Shown here: piece by piece, positions 1 through 8,464 of the stretch
Numbering within the stretch: the first letter of the stretch is position 1
Layout: each line of letters begins with the position of its first letter
Source of the DNA: Alg239-R122 sp041746135
GTDB lineage: Bacteria; Pseudomonadota; Alphaproteobacteria; Sphingomonadales; Sphingomonadaceae
Length of the DNA stretch: 55,229 nt
Assembly (NCBI GenBank): GCA_041746135.1
Contig: JBGTHQ010000036.1
Span: 1 to 55,229, forward strand
Reading direction: 5' to 3'
Position numbers and translations under genes: made by a program
Notes under the pieces: generated by a model
Databases searched by the model: none
The model's input: only the letters and a program-made list of their open reading frames with translations
Told to the model about the DNA's origin: nothing

Positions 1-2
1 TC

Positions 3-743
3 CCCGACTGGATCGCATGCAAATCCGATCTGACCTCACTCACAATCGCGGAGGCCAAGGGCTGTCACGACCCGGGCGGACCGGCGAAAGCACTCGCGCG
101 TGCCTGGACGCAAGCCGGGCGCATCGACGTGACGGTCAAAGACCGAAAGGTCACGGTAAAACGGATCGCGGTCGCTACCCGGTGGGGCGTGGCCAATTCC
201 AATCCCGCTGACGCCTACCTGTCGGTTCGCGATCCCATCGACAAGGGCGATCCCATTGATCCGCAAGACAAGGATGCTCCCTTCATCGGCCTGCTTCGTT
301 TGCATGTCGCCAGTATGATCGAACCTCTCGGCCACACAGAACTCGCCCAAGCGCTGCGCGCTATGACACGCCAAACCTTTCCGCGATCACTCCGGGCTAC
401 CACCGCGCGCGCGCGCGCAGCCCTTGACAGTGCGCCGATAGGACAAATAGAAAAGACCCACGATATCGGCGGCTTGGTGGGCGGGATCGTCACGCGGGCC
501 GGCCCGATTACCGACGCGGTCATTAGCACCATCGATCAGGAGGCCCTGGCCCGGCTCAACCTCCGTCCGGCTTTCGTTGGAATAGACCGAGATTTGATCC
601 ATGCGGCAATCGATGGTGAAGCGGAGGCCATTCACGGTCGTCTGGCTGAAAAGGTGAGTCCCGATGAGTTCGCGCGACCGGATCGGGCTGGCGGTTGGAT
701 CATACCGCTCGGCACGGCACGACGCATAGTGGGAGGGACCTGA
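3..743 (+). CDS. Hypothetical protein, possible PD-(D/E)XK nuclease, 5' end cut by window edge
   Basis: The reading frame is open to the left edge, so the start lies outside; 246 residues are visible. The first visible residues are Pro-Asp, and 15 residues after the Asp comes an E-A-K triad (IAEAKG), the spacing of a PD-(D/E)XK nuclease core. The rest has no family I recognise. It ends with TGA three bases before the GTG of the next gene, so the two are probably co-transcribed. The nuclease reading is an inference from one short motif at the edge; the full N-terminus would decide it. Confidence 0.55.
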   Translation, partial: PDWIACKSDLTSLTIAEAKGCHDPGGPAKALARAWTQAGRIDVTVKDRKVTVKRIAVATRWGVANSNPADAYLSVRDPIDKGDPIDPQDKDAPFIGLLRLHVASMIEPLGHTELAQALRAMTRQTFPRSLRATTARARAALDSAPIGQIEKTHDIGGLVGGIVTRAGPITDAVISTIDQEALARLNLRPAFVGIDRDLIHAAIDGEAEAIHGRLAEKVSPDEFARPDRAGGWIIPLGTARRIVGGT

Positions 744-746
744 ACC

Positions 747-2114
747 GTGGACACAGGATTTGTAGATCTCGACATACTTCTCACACGGATTCGGAATCCG
801 CAGTCGAAGGTGTATTTTCTTGATGCAGTGAAAGCCTACAAGGCGGGGGCGTTGCGTGGCGCACTCACCTCAACTTGGGTCGCCCTAGTCTACGATCTGA
901 TAGCCAAGTATCGCGAGCTAAGCGCCATCGGCGATGCGGCCGCGACGGCGTTTCTTCAGTCGTGGGATAATGCGACCGCCGCACGCGACATCGCCAACCT
1001 GCTTCAGCTTGAGCGAGGCATCCTCGAAGACGCAACGGCCAACACCCAGGTTGTCAATCGCATCGCCCTAACGCATTTGGACCGTCTTCGCGAAGATAGA
1101 CATCTTTGCGCGCACCCGGCGTTCTCGGCCGAGGCCGATCTCTTCGAACCATCCCCGGAACTGGTGCGACTTCACCTAGTCAATGCGGTCGAACTCGTGC
1201 TGTCGCAGGAACCCCTGCAGGGCAAAGCGATCTTCGACCTATATGACGTCGACGTGCAGTCGCCAGGCTTTCCAACGGCCTACGAACGCATCCTCGACTA
1301 TGTGGAGCAACGCTACCTCGCGCGCGTCCGCGCTCAAAACGTCCGCAACTTCGGCACGGTGCTCGCGAAATCCCTTCTTAAGGGCGTGCCAGCGCAATGG
1401 GAACCTCTCTATCGCAAGATCATCCCCTCGCTGGTCGCGGTGCGCGACCGTTCCGCCGTCGCATGGCCGGACGTTTCCCTGGCAATCGTTAGGCTGCTGG
1501 ACAATCTCGAGCCTGCAAACCGGCCTCGCGCCATCGCCTTCATCGCCGCTTTTCCGGATTTCTGGCCAAGGCTACAGGAGCCGACACGCACGGCCCTGCA
1601 GGAGACCATCGATAATGCCGACGCCGCGGCTCTCGGCGACTATCGCATCTTGGCAGGCGTAACCGTCCCGCAATTCCGCGCTGTGCTATTGCCTCTCATC
1701 GCCGGCCTCAATCGGGAGCACTTGGCTGCCGCAATCGCCTCCCAGCCGCTCGCCGAATTGTGGTCCCGGGCGGTCGAAGAGTATCAAGGTTCGGGTAGCT
1801 GGCGTGGATCCGAGATCAACTTCAGCGACCTCATCACGCCGTTCGCTGGCCGCCTCAGCAGCCAACAGCTTGATCAACTCCTCGATGCCGTCATCGACAA
1901 CGGACAAAACTGGGATGCAGCCGAGACGGATACGCTCCTGCTCGGCGTGCTCCGCAACGCGACGCCCGCTGATCGGCCGACCCCTGACGCGCGCAATCGT
2001 TTCTACCAACACGTTCGTCGCATGCGCCGGACCGATAAGTACGAGGACGTTCTCAACTTCCTCCAGTCCGATGGCTGGGTGCTGCCACCGCCGGAACAGC
2101 CGGTCGACGACTAA
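747..2114 (+). CDS. Hypothetical protein with HEPN-like N-terminal domain
   Basis: 455 residues, starting at GTG behind a GGGAGG ribosome site. Residues about 20-160 look mostly helical and carry R118-H-L-C-A-H123, which matches the RX4-6H motif of HEPN ribonuclease domains common in toxin and anti-phage proteins. Residues 160-455 are a helical, Leu/Ala-rich region without a family I can name, and end in an acidic tail. It follows a possible nuclease gene with a 3 bp gap and faces a three-gene operon on the other strand, 46 bp away. RNase function is inferred from the motif only. Confidence 0.7.
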   Translation: MDTGFVDLDILLTRIRNPQSKVYFLDAVKAYKAGALRGALTSTWVALVYDLIAKYRELSAIGDAAATAFLQSWDNATAARDIANLLQLERGILEDATANTQVVNRIALTHLDRLREDRHLCAHPAFSAEADLFEPSPELVRLHLVNAVELVLSQEPLQGKAIFDLYDVDVQSPGFPTAYERILDYVEQRYLARVRAQNVRNFGTVLAKSLLKGVPAQWEPLYRKIIPSLVAVRDRSAVAWPDVSLAIVRLLDNLEPANRPRAIAFIAAFPDFWPRLQEPTRTALQETIDNADAAALGDYRILAGVTVPQFRAVLLPLIAGLNREHLAAAIASQPLAELWSRAVEEYQGSGSWRGSEINFSDLITPFAGRLSSQQLDQLLDAVIDNGQNWDAAETDTLLLGVLRNATPADRPTPDARNRFYQHVRRMRRTDKYEDVLNFLQSDGWVLPPPEQPVDD

Positions 2115-2160
2115 CCGAGGTAGAACGCAGGCGCTCAAATGGCCAACGCAAGAAGCAGAA

Positions 2161-3237
2161 TCAGACAGGCAGCTCCGGATCGCCGCGCGCCTGATCATCC
2201 GGCACTTGAACCCGCCCCAGCAAGAGCGGCAGCTTGCTGTTCTTGAAATCCCAATCCGAAAGCGGCGCGAACCATTCCGGCGCGGCTGCGCCATGGAGCT
2301 GAACAACTTGGTCACCATCAATGGTCTGCGCGGCATAGTACCGGCTGAAGATGCGGCTGGCCCAACCGATGCCGTCCCAGCCCTGATCGGAGGGCTCTTC
2401 GGGCGTCGCGACAAACTGGACACCCGCAAACTCGCCGCCGTCGATGATCGCAAGCGGGCCCTCGGTGGACCACTCACCGTAGAATAGGAGCACTTCCGCG
2501 AGCTTGCGATCCCTGGGATCGGTCAGCTCCACGTCGCCGCTATAGAGTTTCGCCGACCCGATAATGAAATTGGCCAGTCCCTCCGCGTTCAGCGAACGCG
2601 GCATATCGGTCGCCGCTCCGACTACAAGCCGTAGCGGCGCCTTGGTCATAATTATCACCTCGCCAACCTTCTCGGACTCGTTGGCGAGAACCGCATCTTT
2701 CATCGTCACCCGGAGAACGCCGTTCGGACGGCGAAAGCTGCCCGGGGAAATGACCGTCCAGATGTTCCAGAGCGACCAGAATATCGCCAGCTTCAGCGGC
2801 GTGCCAACCATGTCTGCATATGTCTGGAGCGAGGCCAGATAAGCTGCTGACATCTGCGTCTTCTGCTTGAAGGGCTCCTTGCATCGGACGTTCTTGACCT
2901 CGACCAGCCACTGCTCGCCATCGTCGAGCACCACCCGGAAATCCGGCGCGCGGCTGATGCCGGCGGCATGGACGCGACCAACATCCTCGGTCTTCAGCAA
3001 TCGAAAGCGGCCCAGACTGAGTACCGTCGCTTCAAATAGGCGTTCGGTTCGCGAGCCGTGAATCAGCGCCGGGTCTGCCAACGCCTCCTTCAGCTTTGGC
3101 GTTGCGTCGGCGACGAAGCGCTCGACCAATGTCGGATCGTTTAGTGCGATAGCATGTTCGCGCGCAAAGGCGGCCACCGACGCGAGCAGGTCGAACGCTT
3201 TGGTTTTTGGTCGCTCCTGTGATGCCTGGACGCTCAT
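2161..3237 (-). CDS. PD-(D/E)XK-like nuclease family protein
   Basis: 358 residues if the ATG at 3237 is used; it lies 8 bp after the upstream gene's stop, with a purine-rich GATAGGG before it. A longer start at 3267 would overlap that gene. The middle holds a restriction-endonuclease-like core: a helix with Glu (TERLFEATVLSLG), then P98-D99-F, then WLVE113-V-K115-N, i.e. D-x13-ExK. The C-terminal half is not recognisable. It is the last gene of a tight leftward operon. DNA cleavage is plausible but not shown; the partner genes are unknown. Confidence 0.7.
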   Translation of the reverse strand: MSVQASQERPKTKAFDLLASVAAFAREHAIALNDPTLVERFVADATPKLKEALADPALIHGSRTERLFEATVLSLGRFRLLKTEDVGRVHAAGISRAPDFRVVLDDGEQWLVEVKNVRCKEPFKQKTQMSAAYLASLQTYADMVGTPLKLAIFWSLWNIWTVISPGSFRRPNGVLRVTMKDAVLANESEKVGEVIIMTKAPLRLVVGAATDMPRSLNAEGLANFIIGSAKLYSGDVELTDPRDRKLAEVLLFYGEWSTEGPLAIIDGGEFAGVQFVATPEEPSDQGWDGIGWASRIFSRYYAAQTIDGDQVVQLHGAAAPEWFAPLSDWDFKNSKLPLLLGRVQVPDDQARGDPELPV

Positions 3238-3244
3238 GACCCTA

Positions 3245-4024
3245 TCACCCTGCCGGCGGCTCGACATCGGGCGGGTTCATATAAGCCCGGAACCCCGCCA
3301 GATCGTCATCGCTTGGATTTTCCGCCTCGGGGATGAACCGCATGGTCTCGGCGATGTCCCTACGCGTGACGTAACTAATGATCGCGCCACCATTGCTCAT
3401 CTCATATTCCATTGAGCCGCACCAGCGGCTCGGACGAGCAAGGCCCGGCGCGAACGCGATGGGCTTCTTGTTTCCCTTCTTGCTCACCTCGTGCTTCGCG
3501 AGCGCCACCCGGATGAATTCGAGCGTGGTGAATCCCATCTCCGTCCGCCGTAGGTCGCGGCGCATCTGCTCAACAAGTTCGGGCCGCTCTTGGGCATCAC
3601 GCAATTGCTGCGCGCGCAGTTCGCGATCGTAGTGGCGATATCCCAAGTCTCGTTCGAGATGGGCAGTCTTGAGATCGATTCCTGAATTCTCGGCGAGCTT
3701 GATGACGTCTTCGCAGCGCTGACGCCACGTCCGGAGCAGCTCGTAGGCAGCATAGATCCACATGGGCGAGAGCGCCCCCAGCAACGCGATCTTCCCACGC
3801 GGAGGCTCGTCATCGAACTGGTGGCGCATAACCTCCTGCTCCAACACATTCAGCGTATTATCGACGAGGCAAAGCTGGCTCGCCTGCATGGCAAGGAAAG
3901 GGTTCTCGGCAAAGCCGGCCAAGGTCGTCAGCGCTTCACAGAGGTCACCCGTGCCGATCTCAGCGACATCGCGATAGCGGGACTGATCGTCCCGCTCATC
4001 GTCAAATTCGTCGGCGTCCGTCAT
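3245..4024 (-). CDS. Hypothetical protein
   Basis: 259 residues, acidic at the N-terminus (MTDADEFDDERDDQ) and largely helical, with a charged, coiled-coil-like stretch at about residues 100-165. There is no signal peptide or membrane segment. The start codon overlaps the stop of the upstream gene by 4 bp (ATGA), which implies translational coupling. I do not recognise the family. Its place between an uncharacterised gene and a PD-(D/E)XK protein suggests a shared, possibly defensive, function. Confidence 0.65.
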   Translation of the reverse strand: MTDADEFDDERDDQSRYRDVAEIGTGDLCEALTTLAGFAENPFLAMQASQLCLVDNTLNVLEQEVMRHQFDDEPPRGKIALLGALSPMWIYAAYELLRTWRQRCEDVIKLAENSGIDLKTAHLERDLGYRHYDRELRAQQLRDAQERPELVEQMRRDLRRTEMGFTTLEFIRVALAKHEVSKKGNKKPIAFAPGLARPSRWCGSMEYEMSNGGAIISYVTRRDIAETMRFIPEAENPSDDDLAGFRAYMNPPDVEPPAG

Positions 4025-4674
4025 GTGATTTCTCCGCCCTTTGGCTCGACCCGATATGGCGGATCGATCACCGCCATCGGCAAGGGATCAGCCAAGCCCC
4101 AGAAACGCGTTGTTGCCCGGAAGTAGCGGACGAGGTCACCAGTCCGGATTCTGAGGTGTTCACTCGGAATCGACGGCCCTGCCAAAAGATCGTGATAATC
4201 GTTGGCGGCATCATCCCATAGCACCGGTGCAATCGTCGTCAGCCTTTCGCACGACGAACCTTCGCCATGGCGAACAACGTTAGCAACCATGAACATCTCG
4301 GTCAGATCGGTTCCCAATTCGCCCTGCCTAACGTCTATCCCAGCTTGCTCGGCGCAGAGCGCAAGGAAATCTTGGAAGCCGTGCGATTTGCGCATGTTCG
4401 TTGCGCTCTCGAGATGGACATATCGTGCCCAAATACTCAATTGACGCTCAAAGATGGCAGCCAGGGTCAGTGTGAAAGCCTTTGCCGCCTCATTGGCGGT
4501 GTAGTTGTCGACCTGTGCTGTAGCGCGATCGAGAAATTGATCCATCGTCGCCGCCTCGCCGCCTTCAAGCGACGAATGGACCGGCAGCGCCTTCATCGCG
4601 GGTTGAATCACCCGCTGAAACAGTCGCGCAAGGTTGGCTTGGAAGATGCGTGGCAATTGATCCCTGATTTGCAA
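4021..4674 (-). CDS. Hypothetical protein
   Basis: 217 residues from a TTG start behind a good AAGGGG ribosome site; the frame is closed by a stop 21 bases upstream and has no ATG near the front. It is helical and contains a NVVRHGEG segment that loosely recalls the conserved helix of HEPN-type proteins, but the RX4-6H spacing is not met. It is the first gene of the three-gene leftward operon, coupled by ATGA to the next gene. No known function. Confidence 0.6.
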   Translation of the reverse strand: MQIRDQLPRIFQANLARLFQRVIQPAMKALPVHSSLEGGEAATMDQFLDRATAQVDNYTANEAAKAFTLTLAAIFERQLSIWARYVHLESATNMRKSHGFQDFLALCAEQAGIDVRQGELGTDLTEMFMVANVVRHGEGSSCERLTTIAPVLWDDAANDYHDLLAGPSIPSEHLRIRTGDLVRYFRATTRFWGLADPLPMAVIDPPYRVEPKGGEIT

Positions 4675-4727
4675 ATTCCGCCCCTTTTGCCCTCATTCGT
4701 TGTATCGCGTCGATCAGCGACTTGGGC

Positions 4728-5051
4728 CTAAACTGTAAATTTTTGTTTTTTTAATTCCTGCTCAGGGTTATCGAGGATCGCCGTCAGTTTTTCTACTTCT
4801 AAATCAGACAGCATTCTCGCGAGATCTTTGTAATTAATAATGCGATCGCTTACATTGAAATTCACGCTCAAACTGTTAGTTTGGTGTTGGTAACGAAGGC
4901 TTGGGTTTGAGAACTTGCAAGTCATCGCAGATTCTTGCAAAAAAAGGTTTCTTAAGGCCTCCGTGGGCATCGAACCATCAAAGCGTTTTTGGTTAGGGGC
5001 AAGGTTGGGGGCAAAAGAAAAACCAAATCGTCTTTTCGGATTGTTGATCAA
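4728..5051 (-). CDS. Doubtful small hypothetical ORF in AT-rich segment
   Basis: About 107 codons from a TTG; no ATG is available near the front and there is no clear ribosome site. The C-terminal 30 residues (RMLSDLEVEKLTAILD) look like a genuine helical protein, but the composition is far more AT-rich and Asn/Lys-rich than the neighbours. It could be a foreign gene, the truncated end of one, or chance. Confidence 0.25.
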   Translation of the reverse strand: MINNPKRRFGFSFAPNLAPNQKRFDGSMPTEALRNLFLQESAMTCKFSNPSLRYQHQTNSLSVNFNVSDRIINYKDLARMLSDLEVEKLTAILDNPEQELKKQKFTV

Positions 5052-5511
5052 TAAGTTGTTGATCCGATTGGATAACTCTTCTGGGCACCAGCATTTTCAA
5101 ACAACCTATAATCATTAATAAATTGTCGCAAAGTCGGTTGGAAAACAGCGTTTGCTATAGAATAGGCTACACAAACAAAGATTTGGACTGTTTTTGCGGG
5201 GACGAATTTTTACCACTGTCGCCGAGTTCCGAATGAGCTTGTAAAAGCAGCTGCAAAATCAAAATCTGGAAATCGTTGCGCACAGATAGTTTCGAGATTG
5301 CCAAGCGCCGTTTGCCGATGTCATCTGATGGCAAATGAGCATTGGCGTGGCAGCTTGCAAGCGTGTTGAGGATGCATAACTCCCGTCGTTTGCCATAATG
5401 GCTACACTCGGCCAAATCGGTCGCTCACGAAGAGCACTCAGTCGGGCTGGCTTACGGGGTGCGGCGACCAGGTTGTTATAAGAATTCATGGTTGACTTGA
5501 TCAGGCAAATT
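5052..5511. other. AT-rich intergenic stretch, no gene identified
   Basis: 460 bases between the accessory block and the sulfatase-activating gene. Short leftward frames exist (for example 5167-5415) but have no recognisable domains or ribosome sites. I see no tRNA, direct repeats or transposase signature that would mark an integration site. Confidence 0.5.
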
Positions 5512-6522
5512 TCACGGGTCCCCACCTGAAGTAGGTTTGCTGTCATAAACGAGACGGAACCCGACATTGCTGGCTCCCAATCCAGGATCGCGTCCCTGGC
5601 GGGCAGCCGGTCGGTAGCGCTGGCAGTAATTGGGCGCGCAAAGATAGCTGCCGCCCTTCATCACCCTGGTTGCCAACCCGGGATTGACCGGGTCATAGGC
5701 GCTATTCTCGCTCGGACCCCTAGGGTTTTGCTTCGGCCGCATGGGATTGTGGCCCGGAGCGAAGAAATCCGCGCTCAATTCCCACACGTTTCCGATCATA
5801 TCGTACAATCCGTAACCATTGGGCTCAAAACAGCCGACAGGCGCAACACCGCTGTAGCCGTCGGTTTTCAGATCACGTGCCGGGAAGATACCTTGCCAAC
5901 TATTGGCATCGAGCGGCTGGTCGACATAGTTGGGTTCGCCGCCGCGCGCGGCATATTCCCATTCTGCTTCGGTTGGAAGCCGCCCGCCTGCCCATGCGGC
6001 AAACGCCTGCATGTCGGCATAAGCCAGATGTACTACCGGCTGGTCGGGACCGTGGCCGGCACCGGCGGGTCCATAGGGTTTCTTCCAGTTTGCGCCCGGT
6101 ACATAACGCCACCAATCGATATAGCGGTTGGAGGGCCGGTTGGGCGGTGTGAATACCGCCGAACCGGGTCGCAGAAACTCGTCAGGAATCTGGTCCTCAG
6201 GCAATCCGAAAACGGCCGGATCGACGGGCTTTTCAGCGACGGTGACATAACCTGTTGCCGCGACAAATTCGGCGAACCGGCGATTTGTCACTTCGTAGGG
6301 ATCGATCCAGATGGCGTTAACGCTGATCTCTTTGGCCGGCCCCTCCTCGGCATAAATATCTTCCTGACCCATCATGAAACTGCCCGCCTTGATCGCGACC
6401 GGCGCAGCGGCGGAACTAAAACAGGTGCGAACTTTCGCCGGGCTATCGGCAGCAGGCGGCGGGTTACAGGCGGCCAGCCAAAGGCCGGGCACGAGAATAA
6501 GGAAGATAATGCAGCGCGGCAT
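5512..6522 (-). CDS. Formylglycine-generating enzyme, lipoprotein (sulfatase activator)
   Basis: 336 residues. It oxidises the active-site Cys of type I sulfatases to formylglycine. The sequence shows a lipoprotein signal (LWLAAC, about residues 14-19) and the FGE-sulfatase domain with GRLPTEAEWEYAARGG, GNVWEL and GGSYLCAPNYC. Cys295 and Cys300 have the 5-residue spacing of the catalytic pair in aerobic FGEs, followed by the usual RYRPAAR and SNVGFRL, so it should be catalytically active rather than a structural SUMF1-like protein. It is the last gene of the rhamnose/sulfatase operon, 8 bp after the MFS gene. The lipid anchor implies that maturation takes place in the periplasm. Confidence 0.9.
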   Translation of the reverse strand: MPRCIIFLILVPGLWLAACNPPPAADSPAKVRTCFSSAAAPVAIKAGSFMMGQEDIYAEEGPAKEISVNAIWIDPYEVTNRRFAEFVAATGYVTVAEKPVDPAVFGLPEDQIPDEFLRPGSAVFTPPNRPSNRYIDWWRYVPGANWKKPYGPAGAGHGPDQPVVHLAYADMQAFAAWAGGRLPTEAEWEYAARGGEPNYVDQPLDANSWQGIFPARDLKTDGYSGVAPVGCFEPNGYGLYDMIGNVWELSADFFAPGHNPMRPKQNPRGPSENSAYDPVNPGLATRVMKGGSYLCAPNYCQRYRPAARQGRDPGLGASNVGFRLVYDSKPTSGGDP

Positions 6523-6530
6523 GATCTTAC

Positions 6531-7862
6531 TCAGACTATTTTAGCAGAGCGCGGGACGTTGACGAATGGACGCACACGTTCAACCAATACGATCAAGGCA
6601 AATACTCCGATCAGGATTGCGGGAAATATCGACACGGTATCGAACGCTTTTGCCGCCGCTGCGGCCTTGGCCGATGTCAGTTCGGCCGGGGCAAGGACTG
6701 AAATCCGGTCGGCTCCGCCAGCAGCTTTAGCCATTGCGGCGTCATAGATGGCACCCAGTTTCGGCAGTACGAAGTATATTGCCAGCGCGCCCGCCGAGGC
6801 AATCAGACCGATGGTCCACGCGCCGCCGCGCGGATAGCGCTCTGCAGCGATTGCAAGCATCGTCGGCCACAGGAAACACACTCCCATGCCCCAGACTGCT
6901 GCTGCCAGAATGGCTGTTAAAGGACTGTATGCATGGCTCAGCAACTGAAGACCGGCAAATGACAACATACTGGAGACGAGCAACAATCCGACCGACGAAA
7001 TCCGCTGTGCGATCGGTCCTGCGAAATGCCGCCCGACAAACATGATCCCGCTGACGAATACCAGCAACAGGATACCGCGCATCCCGACCAGTTCCGACAG
7101 CGCGAAGTCCACCCATTGCCCTGGAGCAAGCTCGGTCGACGCCGTCAGGAACATGATCGCAAACCAGATCAGAAAGCTTGGCCGCCGGAATATTTCACCG
7201 ACCATCTCGTTTGTGGGGACCCCCATGGAATGGCTTTCTGTCTGGGGAAAATGCTGACCTTTCAGCATCGCCAGAAAGACAATTGCCGGGACAGCTGTGA
7301 TCAATATCGAGATGTGCCACGGCAGCCGGGTCAGACCGATTGCGTAGCCCAAAAGCCCTCCGATGATGAGACCTGCCGGCCACCATGCGTGCAGCAGGTT
7401 CATCCGGTGCGTCTTGTCTTGCGGATAAAGTGCTGCAGTCATCGGATTCACCGTACCCTCGGTAAAGCCCCAGCCGATCCCCATCAACAGCATACCGACC
7501 CAGATAGTGCGATAGGCCCACTCCGGCCCGACAAATTGACCGAACGCGGTGACTAAGGCACCGAGTAAAAAACTGATACCTGCACCGACGAGCGCCCGTT
7601 TCATGCCAATTTTGTCAAGTAGCGGACTGACAAGGAAGGTCGTGATCGCAAAGCCCAGAAAGGCAACGCCCAGCGCTGCGCCGATCATTTCGCCCGCACC
7701 CGCTGCGTTGATCGGGTCAAAAACCTTGGCTTTGATATCCCCTGCCAACGCGGCACGCATCGAGAAGCTGAGAGCCGCAGTGAACAGCGACAGCACCGCG
7801 ATCGTAAACAGCCGCCGGGCATTTTGGGAAACCTGCAGTGCGGCGAGATTATAGTTGTCCAT
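6531..7862 (-). CDS. MFS sugar transporter (fucose-permease-like)
   Basis: 443 residues with about 12 hydrophobic segments, an MFS-type loop LLDKIGMKRALVGAG between TM2 and TM3, and a TVNPMTAALYP segment typical of fucose/glucose permease-like carriers. The ribosome site GGGAGCAAGG precedes the ATG. It lies between the small exported protein (27 bp) and the FGE gene (8 bp) in the rhamnose operon, so uptake of rhamnose or a small oligosaccharide across the inner membrane is the likely task. The substrate is inferred from context. Confidence 0.8.
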   Translation of the reverse strand: MDNYNLAALQVSQNARRLFTIAVLSLFTAALSFSMRAALAGDIKAKVFDPINAAGAGEMIGAALGVAFLGFAITTFLVSPLLDKIGMKRALVGAGISFLLGALVTAFGQFVGPEWAYRTIWVGMLLMGIGWGFTEGTVNPMTAALYPQDKTHRMNLLHAWWPAGLIIGGLLGYAIGLTRLPWHISILITAVPAIVFLAMLKGQHFPQTESHSMGVPTNEMVGEIFRRPSFLIWFAIMFLTASTELAPGQWVDFALSELVGMRGILLLVFVSGIMFVGRHFAGPIAQRISSVGLLLVSSMLSFAGLQLLSHAYSPLTAILAAAVWGMGVCFLWPTMLAIAAERYPRGGAWTIGLIASAGALAIYFVLPKLGAIYDAAMAKAAGGADRISVLAPAELTSAKAAAAAKAFDTVSIFPAILIGVFALIVLVERVRPFVNVPRSAKIV

Positions 7863-7889
7863 ATCCTTGCTCCCTAAATTCGTTGTTTT

Positions 7890-8084
7890 TTAATCCTGAA
7901 TTCCATAGGACATGTGCTCGACCGCGGAAAGATTTGCCAAAGCCCGTTCGCGGGCTATACCTTTCAGAAATTCCTCGTCCCAGGCAATCTCCGCCTGGGC
8001 CAGCACCGGCCTCGTCGGGAACCACGCGGGCGGGACAAACAGTGAGAGCATGGCAAAGCCGATCAAGGCGAGGAGATTTTTCAT
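7890..8084 (-). CDS. Small exported protein of unknown function
   Basis: 64 residues. The ATG overlaps the rhaM stop by 4 bp (ATGA), which argues for a real, translationally coupled gene. Residues 1-30 form a signal peptide (KNLLALIGFAMLSLF, then PVLAQA), leaving a mature peptide of about 34 residues, charged and helical (EEFLKGIARERALANLSA). No family recognised. It could be a tiny periplasmic helper or the remnant of a longer exported enzyme. Confidence 0.6.
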   Translation of the reverse strand: MKNLLALIGFAMLSLFVPPAWFPTRPVLAQAEIAWDEEFLKGIARERALANLSAVEHMSYGIQD

Positions 8085-8464
8085 CGCGGCGCCATTGCCT
8101 TTGCAAGAGCATTCGGAAGAGTAGCCGCAACCTGGCCGTCCGCAAAATCCATCATCTGCGGCAGGAGATATGGGAAGCCGGTTGCCGGATCGATATCGGC
8201 CTGAATGATGGGTGCCATATGCGCTGACCACTTGGCGTTAATGTCAGACGCCGCCAGATAGGCCTGCGTGGCTTCGATATTGGCTGTCTCGAAATAGCCG
8301 AACAAGGTCAGTCCATGGCGAAAGATATGATATTTCCTGATCCCGGCGGCATTGAGCTCGGCACACATTTCCGGCCAAAGTTCATCATGGCGCCGCTGGT
8401 ACTCAAGCTCGTATCCCGGCCGGACCGACAGTACCCAGGCATAGGGTTTGAGAGGCGCTGCCAT
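8081..8464 (-). CDS. rhaM: L-rhamnose mutarotase
   Basis: 127 residues, slightly longer than the roughly 104 of the E. coli enzyme. It interconverts the anomers of L-rhamnose so that the isomerase receives its substrate. The family pattern is clear: YEYQRRHDELWPEM-like (here YELEYQRRHDELWPEM), IRKYHIFRHG, LFGYFE and KWSAHMAPI; the His in RRHDELWPE and the Trp/His-rich C-terminal strands line the active site. Its ATG overlaps the sulfatase stop (TAATG) and its stop overlaps the next gene (ATGA). The C-terminal 25 residues exceed the family length. Confidence 0.88.
   Translation of the reverse strand: MAAPLKPYAWVLSVRPGYELEYQRRHDELWPEMCAELNAAGIRKYHIFRHGLTLFGYFETANIEATQAYLAASDINAKWSAHMAPIIQADIDPATGFPYLLPQMMDFADGQVAATLPNALAKAMAPR

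Noticed and set aside
402..419. CG-alternating run (cgcgcgcgcgcg)
   Set aside because: Lies inside a coding frame and fits Ala/Arg codons; no sign of a functional Z-DNA or repeat element.
5728..6747. 339-codon plus-strand frame
   Set aside because: Antisense to the formylglycine-generating enzyme, whose motifs are unambiguous.
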